This document shows positions 47,101 through 61,500 of a stretch of 64,000 nt of DNA, piece after piece. The first letter of the stretch is position 1. Every line of letters begins with the position of its first letter. The notes under the pieces were generated by a model. It had not been told where the DNA came from, searched no databases, and saw only the letters and a program-made list of their open reading frames with translations. A program made the translations under genes and the position numbers. The DNA comes from Lucinisca nassula (taxonomy: Eukaryota > Mollusca > Bivalvia > Lucinida > Lucinidae): the NCBI GenBank assembly GCA_963580285.1, contig OY757013.1, forward strand, positions 132,181,027 through 132,245,026. Direction: 5' to 3'.

Positions 47101-49453
47101 CACCTGTTTCCCCACTTTTCTCTCTTTATGCTTGGAAAGGCAATTCTAACAGATGTGCACAACATTTGTTTTTAGGAGTTAATAAGGGCAACTAACTCTT
47201 TATTATCCCCATGCTTTTTTAAAACAACGAAGGGGATATTAACCCTTGACCTGCTGAATACTTAAATATGCCACACCCACCACCAATTATCAACCAATCA
47301 GATTTTTTGATGCAAATCATTGCAACAAATTCATAAACTGAATGACAAACAATGAAGATCCTGATCAGATGGCTTCTTCAGAAGCCATCTGATCTGGATC
47401 TGCAGTGTTTCAAAGATCAGACATATCCGGGCTCAGTAGGACAAGGGATAAAGTTGCCTCTGTCCTTTTGTCACTTATGCTATCCCCTCCCAAACTGTTA
47501 ATCAGAATTGTACCAAATTTTGTGTGTGGGTTGCTTACACGAGTGGGGTACGTGCAAGACTACATTATTTTTTGGGCACCGCCCTCAGGAGCCCTGGCCT
47601 GTGGAGGAGTCAAGAGGTCAATTTTATAGATTTTGATACCAAGCTTTGCATAATGAGAAAGGAAATGTGTTAAATATATTGAACGAGATTTTGACTCGGT
47701 CATACCCCAGGTCGGAGAGGGTGGTGAAAATTTATGTTTTCGGAACACAGTTATGTGGCATATCAAATCGAAGGGTAAGATTAGTAGAATATGAAACAAG
47801 TAAAATTTTGATCAGGGGGTCAGACTGGCACCACGGGGAGGGGTCAAATGGTCAAATGTCAATAAAATTCAATTACAAATATATGTTGTTATTTAGTACT
47901 TAGCCCCTGTTGAGAAAGAGAGGGTATATGCTATGGCGTGCCAACGACTGTGCGTTCTAGTTTAGTATTATACTACTTCTGATTGGGACACTGTATAGTG
48001 GCAAATTCTTTATAATGGAAAATGTTAGGAAATGAATAGTGCTTTATCATGAGTGTTTTCTAAATAGCCAAACAAGTAACATCACAATACAATTGTGCAT
48101 TCTTTCAAAGTCTCAAAAACGTTTTTTTTCTCTGATAAGAATTTGTGATAATGTTCTTATTACCGCTGTAATGATCCCAAGTATTGGGACAGACAAGCAG
48201 GAGCAGTCTGATCAGGGTCTACACTGTTTGCCATTTAGTCTGCAGCTTTTTGGACACATTGCTGGATCATGAAACAAATTTGTTGAAATTTTAGAGCAAG
48301 TCCTTAAGGTGTCAGAATTATTAGTATTTTTATGCTGATACTCCAAACATAGGTTGTGGTGTTTAACAAGTACCCATCTGGGAAAAAACCTAAGAAAAAT
48401 ATATAATATATATCTCTGTAAACCCCAGTTATCTCTAAATCAAGTGGGTTCAAAGGGGAGTTCACAGACTTGTTAACATGATGGAAAAAACAACAACAAG
48501 CAAACAATGGTCCTACCATCAGCTATTCTATCGAGGTAAGTCTGTATTTGTTTCACACTCTCCCGGGAGTATTCAACAGTCGTGTTCCACACCCACCATT
48601 TGGACCTCTCTCCATCTACCAGCTTATAGTTCATGTGCTCTGTAGAGTACCAATCCCGAATTTCATTGATTTCTTTATTGAAAGCTGCTAGCTTCATGGC
48701 CAGAATCTGTGCACTGTCATGCAGTACTTTATCCCTTGAAAAAGATTTAGGGAGATTTAAACAACCATAATTACTCATTATGTCGGGGCCCAGTTTACCA
48801 CAATTACTTGCGGCCCCGGCCATTGGGGCTTGAAGAAATAAATGGGCTGCATGATGTTTCCACGCAGGGCTGAAACCAATCGCACACGAGTACTGGTAAA
48901 CCTTTTAAAGGATCTAAGCCTGCCCAGGTAAAGCGGTGCGAGTTGGACCGTCAACGCTAATGAACCCTATTGATTTCATTGGGCAACAGGGCTTGAGATG
49001 TCATTTCATCTCAATGTTGGATAGAAGTCCCACAAAATTGGAAGCAACGTCTCCAAAATGACCTTTACAGTGTTGATGGGGACGCTAAACCTCAAATCAA
49101 ACAAACAAAAAAACACAAGTACTCATATCTTCTGGGCACACATCACTTCCATAATTTTCATCCCTGTCCATTGAGGCTTGGAGAAACAGATTGGGCCACA
49201 TGGTGCTTCAACGCAGAGCTGAATATGACCACACATGCTTTGGACTTAGCCTGTCCAGGCAAAGTGATGTAAGTCAGACCGTCCAATGCAAATAAGCCTT
49301 TTGGATTTACTGGGCAGAAGGGCTTGAGATGTCATTTCATCTCAATGTCAGGTAAAAGTCACACAAAACTGGAAGCAACGTCATACCGTTATTCACGAAA
49401 GCTTACTTACAAAATAAGTTTTTACATAACTTTCTTTTTATTCGCTATCCAAG

Positions 49454-49502
<49 letters not shown>

Positions 49503-52500
49503 AGAAATTTGTCCAACAATCTGTCTACATGTGCAATTTAATTGTCCATACTGACAGTCGAAATAAAGTAGACTGACGGAGGGGCGTTGAGTCAATACTG
49601 GTTCGACGTCATGCCGTCGACACCCACTCCAACTCACTTCATTGTCACATGACCGTTGGCATGGGAGAGAGAGAGAGAGGGACAGAGAGAGAGAGGTTTG
49701 ACTGACAAACTGACAGTAGACAGACAGACGACACACAGACTGACTGACTGAATGAATGACTGACTAACAGACGAACGGACGGACTGTTGGACAGACAAAT
49801 AAACATACTGACAGTCGAAAAAAAACCAACCAATGAGTGGTCTTACAGACGGGCGTCGAGTCAACGTTGGCTCGACGTCATGCCGTCGGCAAACACTCCA
49901 ACTCACTTCAATGTCACGTGACCGTTGAGATGAGAGAGCGGTTTGACTGATCCCTGTATCAAAGAAGCCCATAACCCTTTTTATAACAAATGGAATCTTC
50001 CTCCTTATATATAGCAGGAGTCATTTTCAAAATTTAGGGGTTTCAGGTTGTGTTTTCTTCAAAATTTAGTTGGAAAATGGCCGAACTTTTTGCAAACAGT
50101 GTAGGCCCTGAACAGTCGCCGCGTTCTGCCGCGTCTGATCTTGGCCTGCACTGTAATTCACTTACCCCTTTTGGGGTTTCCAGTACCAAATGGGTTAATG
50201 TAGACCTAAGGGCTGGGCAGGTTTAACCAATCTACAAATCTACCAGATTTTACCGTAAAGTCTTGCACTTGCGAAGGAGTGTTTCATTTTTATGCACTGA
50301 AAGGGTGTTCTACGTTTGTTTTGAATTTAATGTTCCAATCACACTGAGTCTTGATTGGTCCGAGCACTGGGCAAATGACATTTTATTAAGCAACGCCTTA
50401 TTATCGCCAACACAACGTTCTGACGTTTCATCGACGTTGCAATGTCAAATTCAATGCATCGCTTTGAAGTTGGTTTGATGTAGATACGACGTTGTTGACA
50501 CGCTACATGTCGGTTGACGTGGCGTCATTTAACGACAAACTGTGATTTACATTTGCCTGCGCTCGCTAATTGTTGGTGCGCTGAAAGAGAGAGAGAGAGA
50601 GAGGGAGAGAGAGGACCCTGTTGGGTCGTATGTACAATATATCCTTTTCGTAATGCGAAATTTCATATCTGGCAGCATATCGGTGTTTCTCCCTTTATCT
50701 TACATTAGAATTCGCCAAAAGTTTAAAAGAATTCCACTGTTTTATGCTGTAATTAACACTTTATCTGTCCCACTGCCTTTGAAGCAATAGGACAGATGAC
50801 GGCCAGGGCTTTTCCCGTTCTATTATTAGAACCGGAAGTACGTCACGAAAAAAGCTCCTATATACCATAATCTATACATTTTTGGAATAATTCTGGAAAC
50901 TGTGTTATATTCAAAACTGTGTTGTAACAAATGGTGTTATAATGAGGTTGTGGTGTATGAACAACATAGGGTCACAATACAAGCAAAGTAAAAGAACATT
51001 TGGTCATTGAACTTCGAACAAGATCGGGTAACAAGCCAAGTAAGTGAGCCCTCTTTGAAACTTTCTTATGACCCAATGTTGTTCATACTTCAATAAAATA
51101 TGTAAATTACAGTCCAACCTATGTTAAGCAACCACCTATGGAATAATCAAAAAGTGCTTGCTTAAGACAGGTGCTTGCTTAACACAGGTGAATTTTAATG
51201 CATTTTCCTTTTTGGGAACTGAATACCTGCTTGTTTAAGACAGGTTGCTTGCTTAATAGAGGTGGCCACTAAGACAAGTTTTACTGTACTTATATTTACA
51301 TTATTTTCTTGCACACCAGACAAGGAAATCCGTGATTTTACCCTGGGATAGAAATTTATGTTCTGACCCTGGTGTTCCGACCCGAACTCGAATATAATCG
51401 CGTGTTTGATAAATGCACTGGTTGATTACAACCTCATGCGCGGCGGCGTCATGCATGACGTCACTAAACATTCCTATTGTGTCATCACAAAATGGCGGCT
51501 GTTGGTAACCGAAGTGACAGCAGCATTAAAAATTCGCAAAAGAAATGGAAGGTATGCAAGAAAAAGAATCCAATATGGGTGTGAGGGGTGGATAGAAAAA
51601 TCCGTCCCTCAGGCTCACTGTCCGGCATCACTCGGCAAGCCTCGTGATTCCGGACAGTGTCCCTCGGGACGGATTTTTACATCCACCCCTCACACCCATA
51701 TAAGATTCTTATATTCCATCCATTATCCCATTTGAGGACTAAAATTGAAACAAGAAAGCAACTGTGCTCAATTTTCTTATCTACGGCGGAACAATGTTGA
51801 TGAGGTCATAATGTTGCCATATTTCAATCATTCTTGGGAGAACCATGGATAATTTGTATATTATTTAATGATACTCACACACAATGATGTTGGGTTAGTA
51901 AATGTATTCACTGAAGCATGAACAACTTTATCTCCCTGTAGTTAGCTGTCAGATTTTTTTTTTTTAAATGCACTGAGAACTTTGTTAAAATTACAGGAGA
52001 AATATAGCAAGTCCTCAAGGTGTCCAAATTTTTAGGATAAGGAATTCTTAAGATCTGTTGGAAAGTATAAGTACTGTTGTCTGAAGATAAGTTGAAAGTG
52101 ACGTTATGGAATGGTTTTGTTATTAAGCATTGTCTAATGTTATCAAAAAGTAACGACACAAAGGTAATGATAATTATAAGAGTATAATCTGTCTTGCCAA
52201 CCAATGATGGGTATGATAATAGTAAAGATACATTCTATCAAACCTATCTGTGGTGGTATACTCTTTTATGTCACTGTCTACTTACCCTCGGACAACAGTA
52301 TTTATAAACATGTCTTTTACAGCAAATCTTTGTGAATGAACAAACATATAATAACAGCATTGTTAAATGCCTACATACTATCAGACATGTTTTAAAGCAT
52401 TGCACAAACAAAATGTGCAGATCCAAACCCTGAATTTCTAGATCAAAGGAATCTTCAAGGAGCAGTCTAAAAACTCTTTTACAGAAAATCTTTGAGAGTG

Positions 52501-55500
52501 AACAAACATTTAATAATGGTGTTAAAAAATCCAAGAAATTCGGACACCTTGAGGACTTGCTATAACTCTCCTAAAATTTTAACGAATTCTTTTCATTATC
52601 CAGCAAGCCTAAACAGTGTAGATGGAATGGCAAACAGTTTAGACCAAGATCAGACTGCTCCTCCAGATCAGTCTGCACTGTTTGCTTTGGCCTATCTGTC
52701 CCAATATTTAAGATAATAACGGTATACTAAATGGTTCTTAAAAAACTAATTCTGTTAAATCTTTTAACAACATTGTTCAAGCAAAGTGTGCAGATCCTAA
52801 TACTACATTGTCCAATCAAAGTGCTCATCATGGAGCAGTCTGATCAAGTTGTACTGTAAACATCCTAAAAATTCAGACACTTTGAGGACTTACTCTTATC
52901 CCCCAAAATTTTAACAAATTTCTTTCTGAATCCAGCAACAAGTCCAAAAATTGCAGACAAAATGGTAGTGTAGACCCTGATCCAGGAGTCTGGTCTGTGT
53001 CTGCACTGTTTGCTAAGGTGTATCTGTCCCAATTCTTAGGATCATTACGGCACATTCTGCAGTTTCAATTAAATATTTTCTAACAAACAGAACACTATTC
53101 AATCAAATATAAGAAAAAATGTTTATAATTAAAATGTTTATAATTGATTGATACACATAAACAATAATGCATATGAATAACTTCCTAGCATGCTTCATTA
53201 TAAATCAGATATTGGCTGTTACAGGTTCATTCCCTAGCCTGATTTGTTATAGAGCAGCTATTGGATGTAGCAGGGTCATTTCCTAATATGTTTCATTATA
53301 GAACATATTTTCTTGCACACCAGACAAGGAAATCTGTGATTTTACCCTGGGATAGAAATTTATGTTCTGACCCTGGTGTTCCGACCCCAAATCGAATATA
53401 ATCGAGTGTTTGATAAATGCACTGGTTGATTACAACCTCATGCGTGGCGTCATCATGCGTGACGTCACTAAACATTCCTGTTGTGTCATAACAAAATGGC
53501 GGACGTCTTTAACCGAAGTGACAGCAGCATTAAGAATTCGCAATAGAAATGGAAGGTATGAAAGAAAAAGAATCCTATATGGGTGTGAGGGGTGGATAGA
53601 AAAATCCGCCCCTCGGGATCACTGTCCGTCATCACTCGGCAAGCCTCGGAATGCCGGACAGTGACCCTCGGGACGGATTTTTCCATCCACCCCTCACACC
53701 CATATAAGATTCTTATAAGATGTAGCAGGTTCACTTCCTAGCAATGCTTCATTGATGCAGCATTATACAACAGATACTTGATGTAGCAGCTGTGCCACTT
53801 CTTAGCACGTTTCATTATGGAACAGATATTGGATGTAGCAGGGTCACTTCCCAGCATGTTTCATTATTATTGTATAGAACAGATATGGATCTAGTATGAT
53901 TCATTATACTACAGATATGGCTTTAGCAGAATCACCTCACAGCATGGATCATTGTAGAATGCATGGATGTAGCAGGGTCACTTTCTAGCATGCTTCATTA
54001 ATTAAAAAACAGATATGGATGAAGCAAGGACACACAGTACACATCATTAAAGACCAAATATGGAAGCAGCAGAGTTCCTAGCAACTTCAATGCAGAACAC
54101 TAGAATTTGTTTTTCTACAAAAACACAGATGTCTCCCCCGTTTTTGACCTCTAAGTATAACCTTGACATTGGAGGTATTGAGCCGGGTCTTGTGTGCAAC
54201 ACATCATCTAATGAAGATAAACATTTCTGCAAATTTACTTTAAAAATGTTCAAAAAATTCCAAAGGGCAATAACTCTTGAAAGGGGCATAATCCGGATGA
54301 GAAAAAAAATATGCGTCAGCTTATTTTCCATTAGGAATGCATATATGAAATTTCAAAACCATAGCATACACAGTTCGAAAGTTATGCTATGCATCCCTTT
54401 TAGCATTCATTACAATGGGCACAAATTACCAAAATGACAAAGGGCCATAACTCATAAAGTATTTTTCGGAATTTTGTCAAAAGTTAATCAGTTCGTATAC
54501 TCATCACCATCAATATACTCAACAACTTTCAAGGCTCTAGCTCCAATAGTGTTTGAGAAATTTTGCTGACAAGATTTTATTGAAAAAATTTCAAAGGGCA
54601 ATAACTCTTGAAAGGGGCATAATCCGGACGAGAAAAAAAATACGAGTCAGCTAATTTTCCATGAGGAATCCATATATGAAATTTCAAAACCCTAGCATAC
54701 ACGGTTCTAAAGTTATGCTATGCATCACTTTTAGCATACATTTACAATGGGCACAAATTACCAAAATGACAAAGGGCCATAACTCACAAAGTATTTTTCA
54801 GAATTTTGTCAAAAGTTAAACAGTTCATCTACGCATCACCACCAATATATTCACCAATTTTCAAGGCTCTAGCTCCAATAGTTTTTTAAATATCTTGCTG
54901 ACAAGATTTTATTAAAAAAATTTCAAAGGGCAATAACTCTTGAAGGGGGCATAATCCGGACAAGAAAAAGAATACGCGTCAGCTAATTTTCCATGAGGAA
55001 TCCATATATGAAATTTCAAAACCCTAGCATACACGGTTCTTTAGTTATGCTATGCATCAAAAGCGTAACGGACAGACGAACGGACAAACGAACCAGAACC
55101 AATATGCCCCTCCAACTTTTTCAAAGTTGGCGGCATAAAAAGGCCCCTTTTTGTTCTTTAACCTCTTAGTACGACCTTGACATTTGAGGTACCAACTTGG
55201 GTCATGCACGCAACACATCGTCTTATGGTGGTTAACATTTCTGCCAAGTAATTTTAAAATCAATCTAAAAATAAGAAAGTTATTGACAGAACACAAAAAA
55301 AGGCCCCTTTTTTGACCTTTAACCTCTATGTATGACCTTGACCTTTCAGGTACCAAACTGGGTCATGCGTGCAACACATCATCTCATGGTGTTTAACATT
55401 TCTGCCAAGCAATTTCAAAATCCATCAAAAAATAAGAAAGTTATTGACCAAACACGAAAAAAAGGCCCCTTTTTTGACTTTTGACCTCTATGTGTGACGT

Positions 55501-58500
55501 TGACACTTGAGGTATCAAACTGAATCATGCATGCAACACATCGTCTAATGATAGTTAACATTTTTGCCAGGTAACTTCAAATTCTATCTAAAAATAAGCA
55601 AGTTATTGACAAAACTGGAAAAAAGGCCCCTTTTTTACCTTTGACCTCTAAGTATGACCTTGACCTTTGAGGTACCAACCTGGGTCATGCACGTAACACA
55701 TAGTCTTATATTGGTTAACATTTCTGCCAAGTGATTTCACAATCCATCTCAAAATAAGAAAGTTATTGACAAAACACGAAAAAAGGCCCCTTTTTTTACC
55801 TTTGACCTCTAAGTATGACCTTCACCTTCGAGGTACTGACCTGCCTGATGCACACCACACATCGTCTCATGGTTGTTAATATTTCTGCCAAGTAATTTTA
55901 AAATCCATCTCAAAATAAGAAAGTTATTGACAAAACACGAAAAAAAAGGCCCCTTTTTTACCTTTGACCTCTAAGTATGACCTTGACCTTGGCGGTACTG
56001 ACCTGCCTGATGCACACCACACATCGTCGCATGATGGTTAATATTTCTGCCAAGTAATTTTAAAATTCATCTCAAAATAAGAAAGTTATTGACCAAATAC
56101 GAAAAAAAGGCCCCTTTTTTGACCTTTGACCTCTAAGTATGACCTTGACCTTTGAGGTACCGACCCGATTCATGCGCACCACACATCGTCTTATGGTTGT
56201 TAATATTTCTGCCAAGTAATTTTAAAATCCATCTGAAAATAAGAAAGTTATTGACCGGACACGATTTGCCCATACATATATACATACCAACAAACTTCCA
56301 AGGGAGATAATTCAAAAAGTATAAATGCGAGAGTTATAGTTCTTGCGCACTGCACGTCGTCTAATGCTGATTTATATTTATACTAAGTTTCGTGACGATA
56401 GCTCCAACGGTTTTCAAGTTATAGAGCGGACACGAAAGTGTGACAGACAGACGGACAGACAGACAGACGGACAGACAGACAGACGCCCGGGGGAAAAACA
56501 ATATGTCTCTCCGAAAAAAATTTTTTTGGGGGAGACATAATAATTGTTATATGGATGTAGTTATGCAGCATGCTTCGTTGAAGAGCATATTATATGGATG
56601 AAGCAGTCACTTTCTAGCATGTTTCTTTACAGAAAAGATATAGATGCATGGATACAGCAGGGTCACAACTTTGTATGTTTTATTACAGAACAGATATTGG
56701 ATGTACGAGGGTCACCACGTTCCATAATAGAACAGATATTGGATGTAGCAGGTTCAAATTCACTTTCTATGCATGCTTCATTGATGCAGAAGGGTCACTT
56801 CTGAGCATGTTTCATTACAGAGCAGATATTGGAAGTAGCAGGGTCACTTCCCAGCATGTTTCAATATTATTATATAGAACAGATATGGATCTAGCAGGGA
56901 CACTTCCTGTACTACAAATATGGGTTTAGCAGAATCAACTCACAGCATGGATCGTTGTAGAATGTATGGATGTAGCAGGTCATGGATCATTATAGAACAG
57001 CAATGGATGTACAGAGTCACTTCCTAACTTGCTTCATTACATAACAGATATGAATGTAGCAGTGTCATCTCATTGCATGGATCATTATAGAACCGTTAGA
57101 AATGTAGCAGGTCACTTCCTAGAATAGCTAGGTATAGATGAAACAGGGTCACTTTCTGACATGAATCATTGCAGAACAGATATGGGTGTATCAGGGTCAC
57201 TTCCTTGCATGCTTCGTTACAGAACAGATTTGGATGTAGCAGGGACACTTCCAAGCAGGCTTCATTAAGAACAGATACAGCTGTAGTAGGGTCACTAAGA
57301 GGCAAGCCTAATTACAGAACATAAACAGATATAACAGGGTCCTTCTTTGCAAACTTCATTATGTAACAGATATGGATGTAGCAGAGTCACTCCCTAGCAG
57401 GCTTCACTACAGAAGAGATATGGATGCAGCAGGATCACAACTTAGTATCTTTCATTATAGAAGAGATATGAATGTAACAGTGTCACTTCCTAGCTAGTAT
57501 GTTTCATTATACAACAGCTATGGACATAGCCTGGTCACTTTCTAGCACAGATACTAGTATGCTAATCAAAATTAAATAAATAAATAAATGAATCAGTAAA
57601 TAAATAAATTAATTAAAATAAATTAAGTCAAACTTAAGAAACAAGTTTGAAACTGAATAAAAGTATACAATGAACATTTTACCTATGTCTATAGCTAGGC
57701 CCTTCATATGAATACCTAGTGTCAAGGATAGAGACAAGCAAAATTGTTTAATCAAAGCACAGAAAGCATAACAGGCCCCCAGGTTATACAACTTATTTCA
57801 TGCTCAAACCACTTGAGCATGAAATTTATCCTGTTCATAAATTTTAAAATGCCAACATTAGTTGGCATTTTAAATTTATGAGCAGGATAAATAACATTTT
57901 GTACATGTGCTGATCTGAGCAGATTATTGGCTGATTTGTTTGTATTTTAACAGCTATGAGCATTACAGATTTCTTGCTCAGCTGAGTTGAGCATGAAAAA
58001 TGTTTTATAATATTGGGCTCCAAACTGAGACTCAGACCATTTCATGTTACCCTTAAATTCGTGTACTTTAAACAAACAGTGTAGGCACTGATCAGATGCC
58101 ACATTCTGTGGCATCTGATCTTCTTCTAAACAGTTTGCCAATGTCTCAGCACAAAGCCAGTCAATATATACAAATATTATTTATCAAATCAATGATATTG
58201 ATATATATAGTTTTTTTTACAACAACCTTTATTCAGACAGCACTTTGACATCACAACAAGAATAGCATGGCTATAAATAACCATTACCTGGATTTTGTAC
58301 AAATCAATGATGGTCACATGAACATCAACAATGAAAAGCTACTGTGCTTAGTAACTTTTGTGTTGAATGACAAACAATCATCCAAAAAATTACAAAAAAT
58401 AATAAGTACAGTAGAACTTCGATGGCTCGAACATCGATGGCTCGTTTACCATGGATGTATCGAACCCATTCTTGAGCCCCTAGCGAAATCCTTTGCATAA

Positions 58501-61500
58501 GAAATAGTGGGGGTTAATTAAGGAGATTTTAGATTTTTATCTTGCAAATGTATACTGTGTGTACCCATTAGAATCGCCTCGATGAGGCGATTCTAATGAG
58601 TATACACAGCATACATTTTCATTATAGAACACCGAAAAGATGTCTAAAAGTATCTCGTTATGCCTCCTGACGGTAACCCTCAGTGGCTCGAACTACCCCT
58701 GTCTCGAACAGATTTTCGAGGTCCCAAAGGTGTTCGAGCCATTGAAGTTCGACTGTATGTTGTTTTTGCTTGAGCCTGGTCTAAATAAAACTTAAAGTTG
58801 TATAGAACCCACCACCTCCTGATCACCAGTCAGACAGGCATCAGAATGAGCTACCCAAGGAGCTGCACATAGGAAAAGATGCTAACTGCCATGTGTCAAC
58901 TAAGCCTGTGCAATCACACAGTCTGATCAGTCTTCACAATATTCATGGGCCCTGTTTCTAAAAGCATCATTAGCTTAACCTGCTTGTTAGTGGTCAAAAC
59001 GTTAACTGTTGTGGTAAGCAAAATACCTAATACAGGGTTATTTTTGCTAAAAAATTGCAAAAGCTGCTCACCTTGTTTCAGCAAAATCATTATTATTTTT
59101 GCCATATATTAAATGATCCAAGTTTTAACGACAGTTAACTAATAATAACATTAGTTTTGAACAACTGGCCCCAGAGGTATTTTCAGAGCATCAGTGAAAA
59201 TGATGATTTGGCTGCATAATGTGTGCTCTAGTGAAGTCATAGAATCCATATTTCTATAGGGTAAAGTGGCGTTTGCCGGACTAATTTATATTTGCTACAT
59301 ATTTTGTGGGTATAGGTTACACACAGAGGCAGTTCTAACAAGTGCATGTACACTGCTTTGTGCATAAATTAAAACTTAAATGGCTCGGATACTGATGGCT
59401 TGTTCACAATGTCTGATTGTAACTCATTCTGGAGTCCCTAGGAAATTCTTGACATATATCCAGACCAAAAGGTTATAATACTTTTTTTATGCTCAATTCA
59501 TTGTTGGCATGCTAAAATTTATGAGCAGGACAAACAACATTCTATACTGTTTATGTTTGTATTTTAAAATTTATGAGCATGACAAATTTCATGCTGGAGT
59601 GAGTTGGGTAGGAAATAAAATAACCTAGGGGCCAGATGTGTCACAGGTAGGGATAATTCAAGGGAAGTTTCTTCATCTACCCTGAAAATGTATGTTGCAT
59701 GCTCTCATTTGAATTGCCTCTCAGAGGCAATTCTAATGAGTAGACACAACATACCTCTATTTTGTACATGGTCAGATAATGGGTATACAAAACAAACCTT
59801 CATTTTATACAGGATCAGAAATATATCCCTGCTTCATCCCAATTATACCTTCTGACCTGACATCACCATCAAACCTCAATGGCTCAAACTCTCCCTCTCT
59901 CAAACACATTCCCATAGTCACAAAAGAGTTCAAGCTACTAGAAAATTTCACTGTTTTCTGAATGATTTTGGTGAAAAAGTCTCTCAACAGCAAATGGTAG
60001 TATTCTAATTAAGAGTATTATAAATAATTGGCCCAAACTCTCCCTCTCTCAAACACATTCCCATAGTCACAAAAGAGTTCAAGCTACTAGAAAATTTCAC
60101 TGTTTTCTGAATGATTTTGGTGAAAAAGTCTCTCAACAGCAAATGGTAGTATTCTAATTAAGAGTATTATAAATAATTGGCCCAAACTCTCCCTCTCTCA
60201 AACACATTCCCATAGTCACAAAAGAGTTCAAGCTACTAGAAAATTTCACTGTTTTCTGAATGATTTTGGTGAAAAAGTCTCTCAACAGCAAATGGTAGTA
60301 TTCTAATTAAGAGTATTATAAATAATTGGCCCAAACTCTCCCTCTCTCAAACACATTCCCATAGTCACAAAAGAGTTCAAGCTACTAGAAAATTTCACTG
60401 TTTTCTGAATGATTTTGGTGAAAAAGTCTCTCAACAGCAAATGGTAGTATTCTAATTAAGAGTATTATAAATAATTGGCCCAAACTCTCCCTCTCTCAAA
60501 CACATTCCCATAGTCACAAAAGAGCTCAAGCTACTAGAAAATTTCACTGTTTTCTGAATGATTTTGGTGAAAAAGTCTCTCAACAGCAAATGGTAGTATT
60601 CTAATTAAGAGTATTATAAATAATTGGCCCAAACTCTCCCTCTCTCAAACACATTCCCATAGTCACAAAAGAGTTCAAGCTACTAGAAAATTTCACTGTT
60701 TTCTGAATGATTTTGGTGAAAAAGTCTCTCAACAGCAAATAGTAGTATTCTGAATTAGGGAATTATGAATAAGTACCTTGAAGCAATTATCCTATCTCTG
60801 GTTCCCCGTACCACTATTTCTTTGCTCTTTACGTCAAGTTCAAATATTCGTACAGGTATCAAGCACCGCTCCGTCATCAAGTCTACCTGCTTCATTGTCA
60901 TGGGATAGCCATCCAATACATAACTGCAAAGAAACGAAAACACAATTCTACTTTAAAGAAACAGTACAGAATTATTTTGTACCAGAAACCTCAAAACAGG
61001 TAATTGGTAAACAGTACCATCAGGGCCTACACTGTTTGCAAAAAGTAAAGCCATTTTCCAAACAAAATTTGAAGAAAACACAACCTGACACTCCTAGTTT
61101 TGAAATGGAATTGTGCTATATATAAGGAGGGAGATTCCATTTGGTATAAAAAGGGTTAAACTTTGATTGTGACTAGATGTTACATATTCATACTCCAATC
61201 TACATTAAATAAAATACCTTTATTAATAATATTAACATAATTTTCCATCCAATATTTGACAAATATTCTGGTTTGAGGGCTTAAACTAGAAAAATAGTAT
61301 TTCCTATAAACATCGGAAAAGTGCCATGGACATCCTAAAGTTACCATCCTCCAATCAGAGAGAACCAAGGGTTATATTTGGACATCATTTAATGATAAAG
61401 TGACGTCCCATGAGTCAATTATTCATTGAAGAATGACCAACAATGCATCCCAATAGTTAACTTTAGGTTTTTTATGTAAATTCACTGATGACGTAAATAT

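Larger units (their letters stand above)
53140..57560 (+). repeat. Minisatellite, ~48-bp unit, interrupted twice
   Basis: Unit words GAACAGATATGGATGTAGCA, GGGTCACTTCCTAGCATG, TTTCATTATA. The array is visible at 53200-53311, 53719-54110 and 56545-57555, with a CRE-element (53312-53718) and a 2.4-kb element (54129-56538) lodged in it. The unit is degenerate; no terminal inverted repeats were found. Entirely in AK9 intron B-C. Confidence 0.83.

Noticed and set aside
51406..53664. Two similar open frames (MINALVDYNLMRG...)
   Set aside because: They are parallel readings of the CRE-element body; the frame changes in the third copy and stops in the hairpin.
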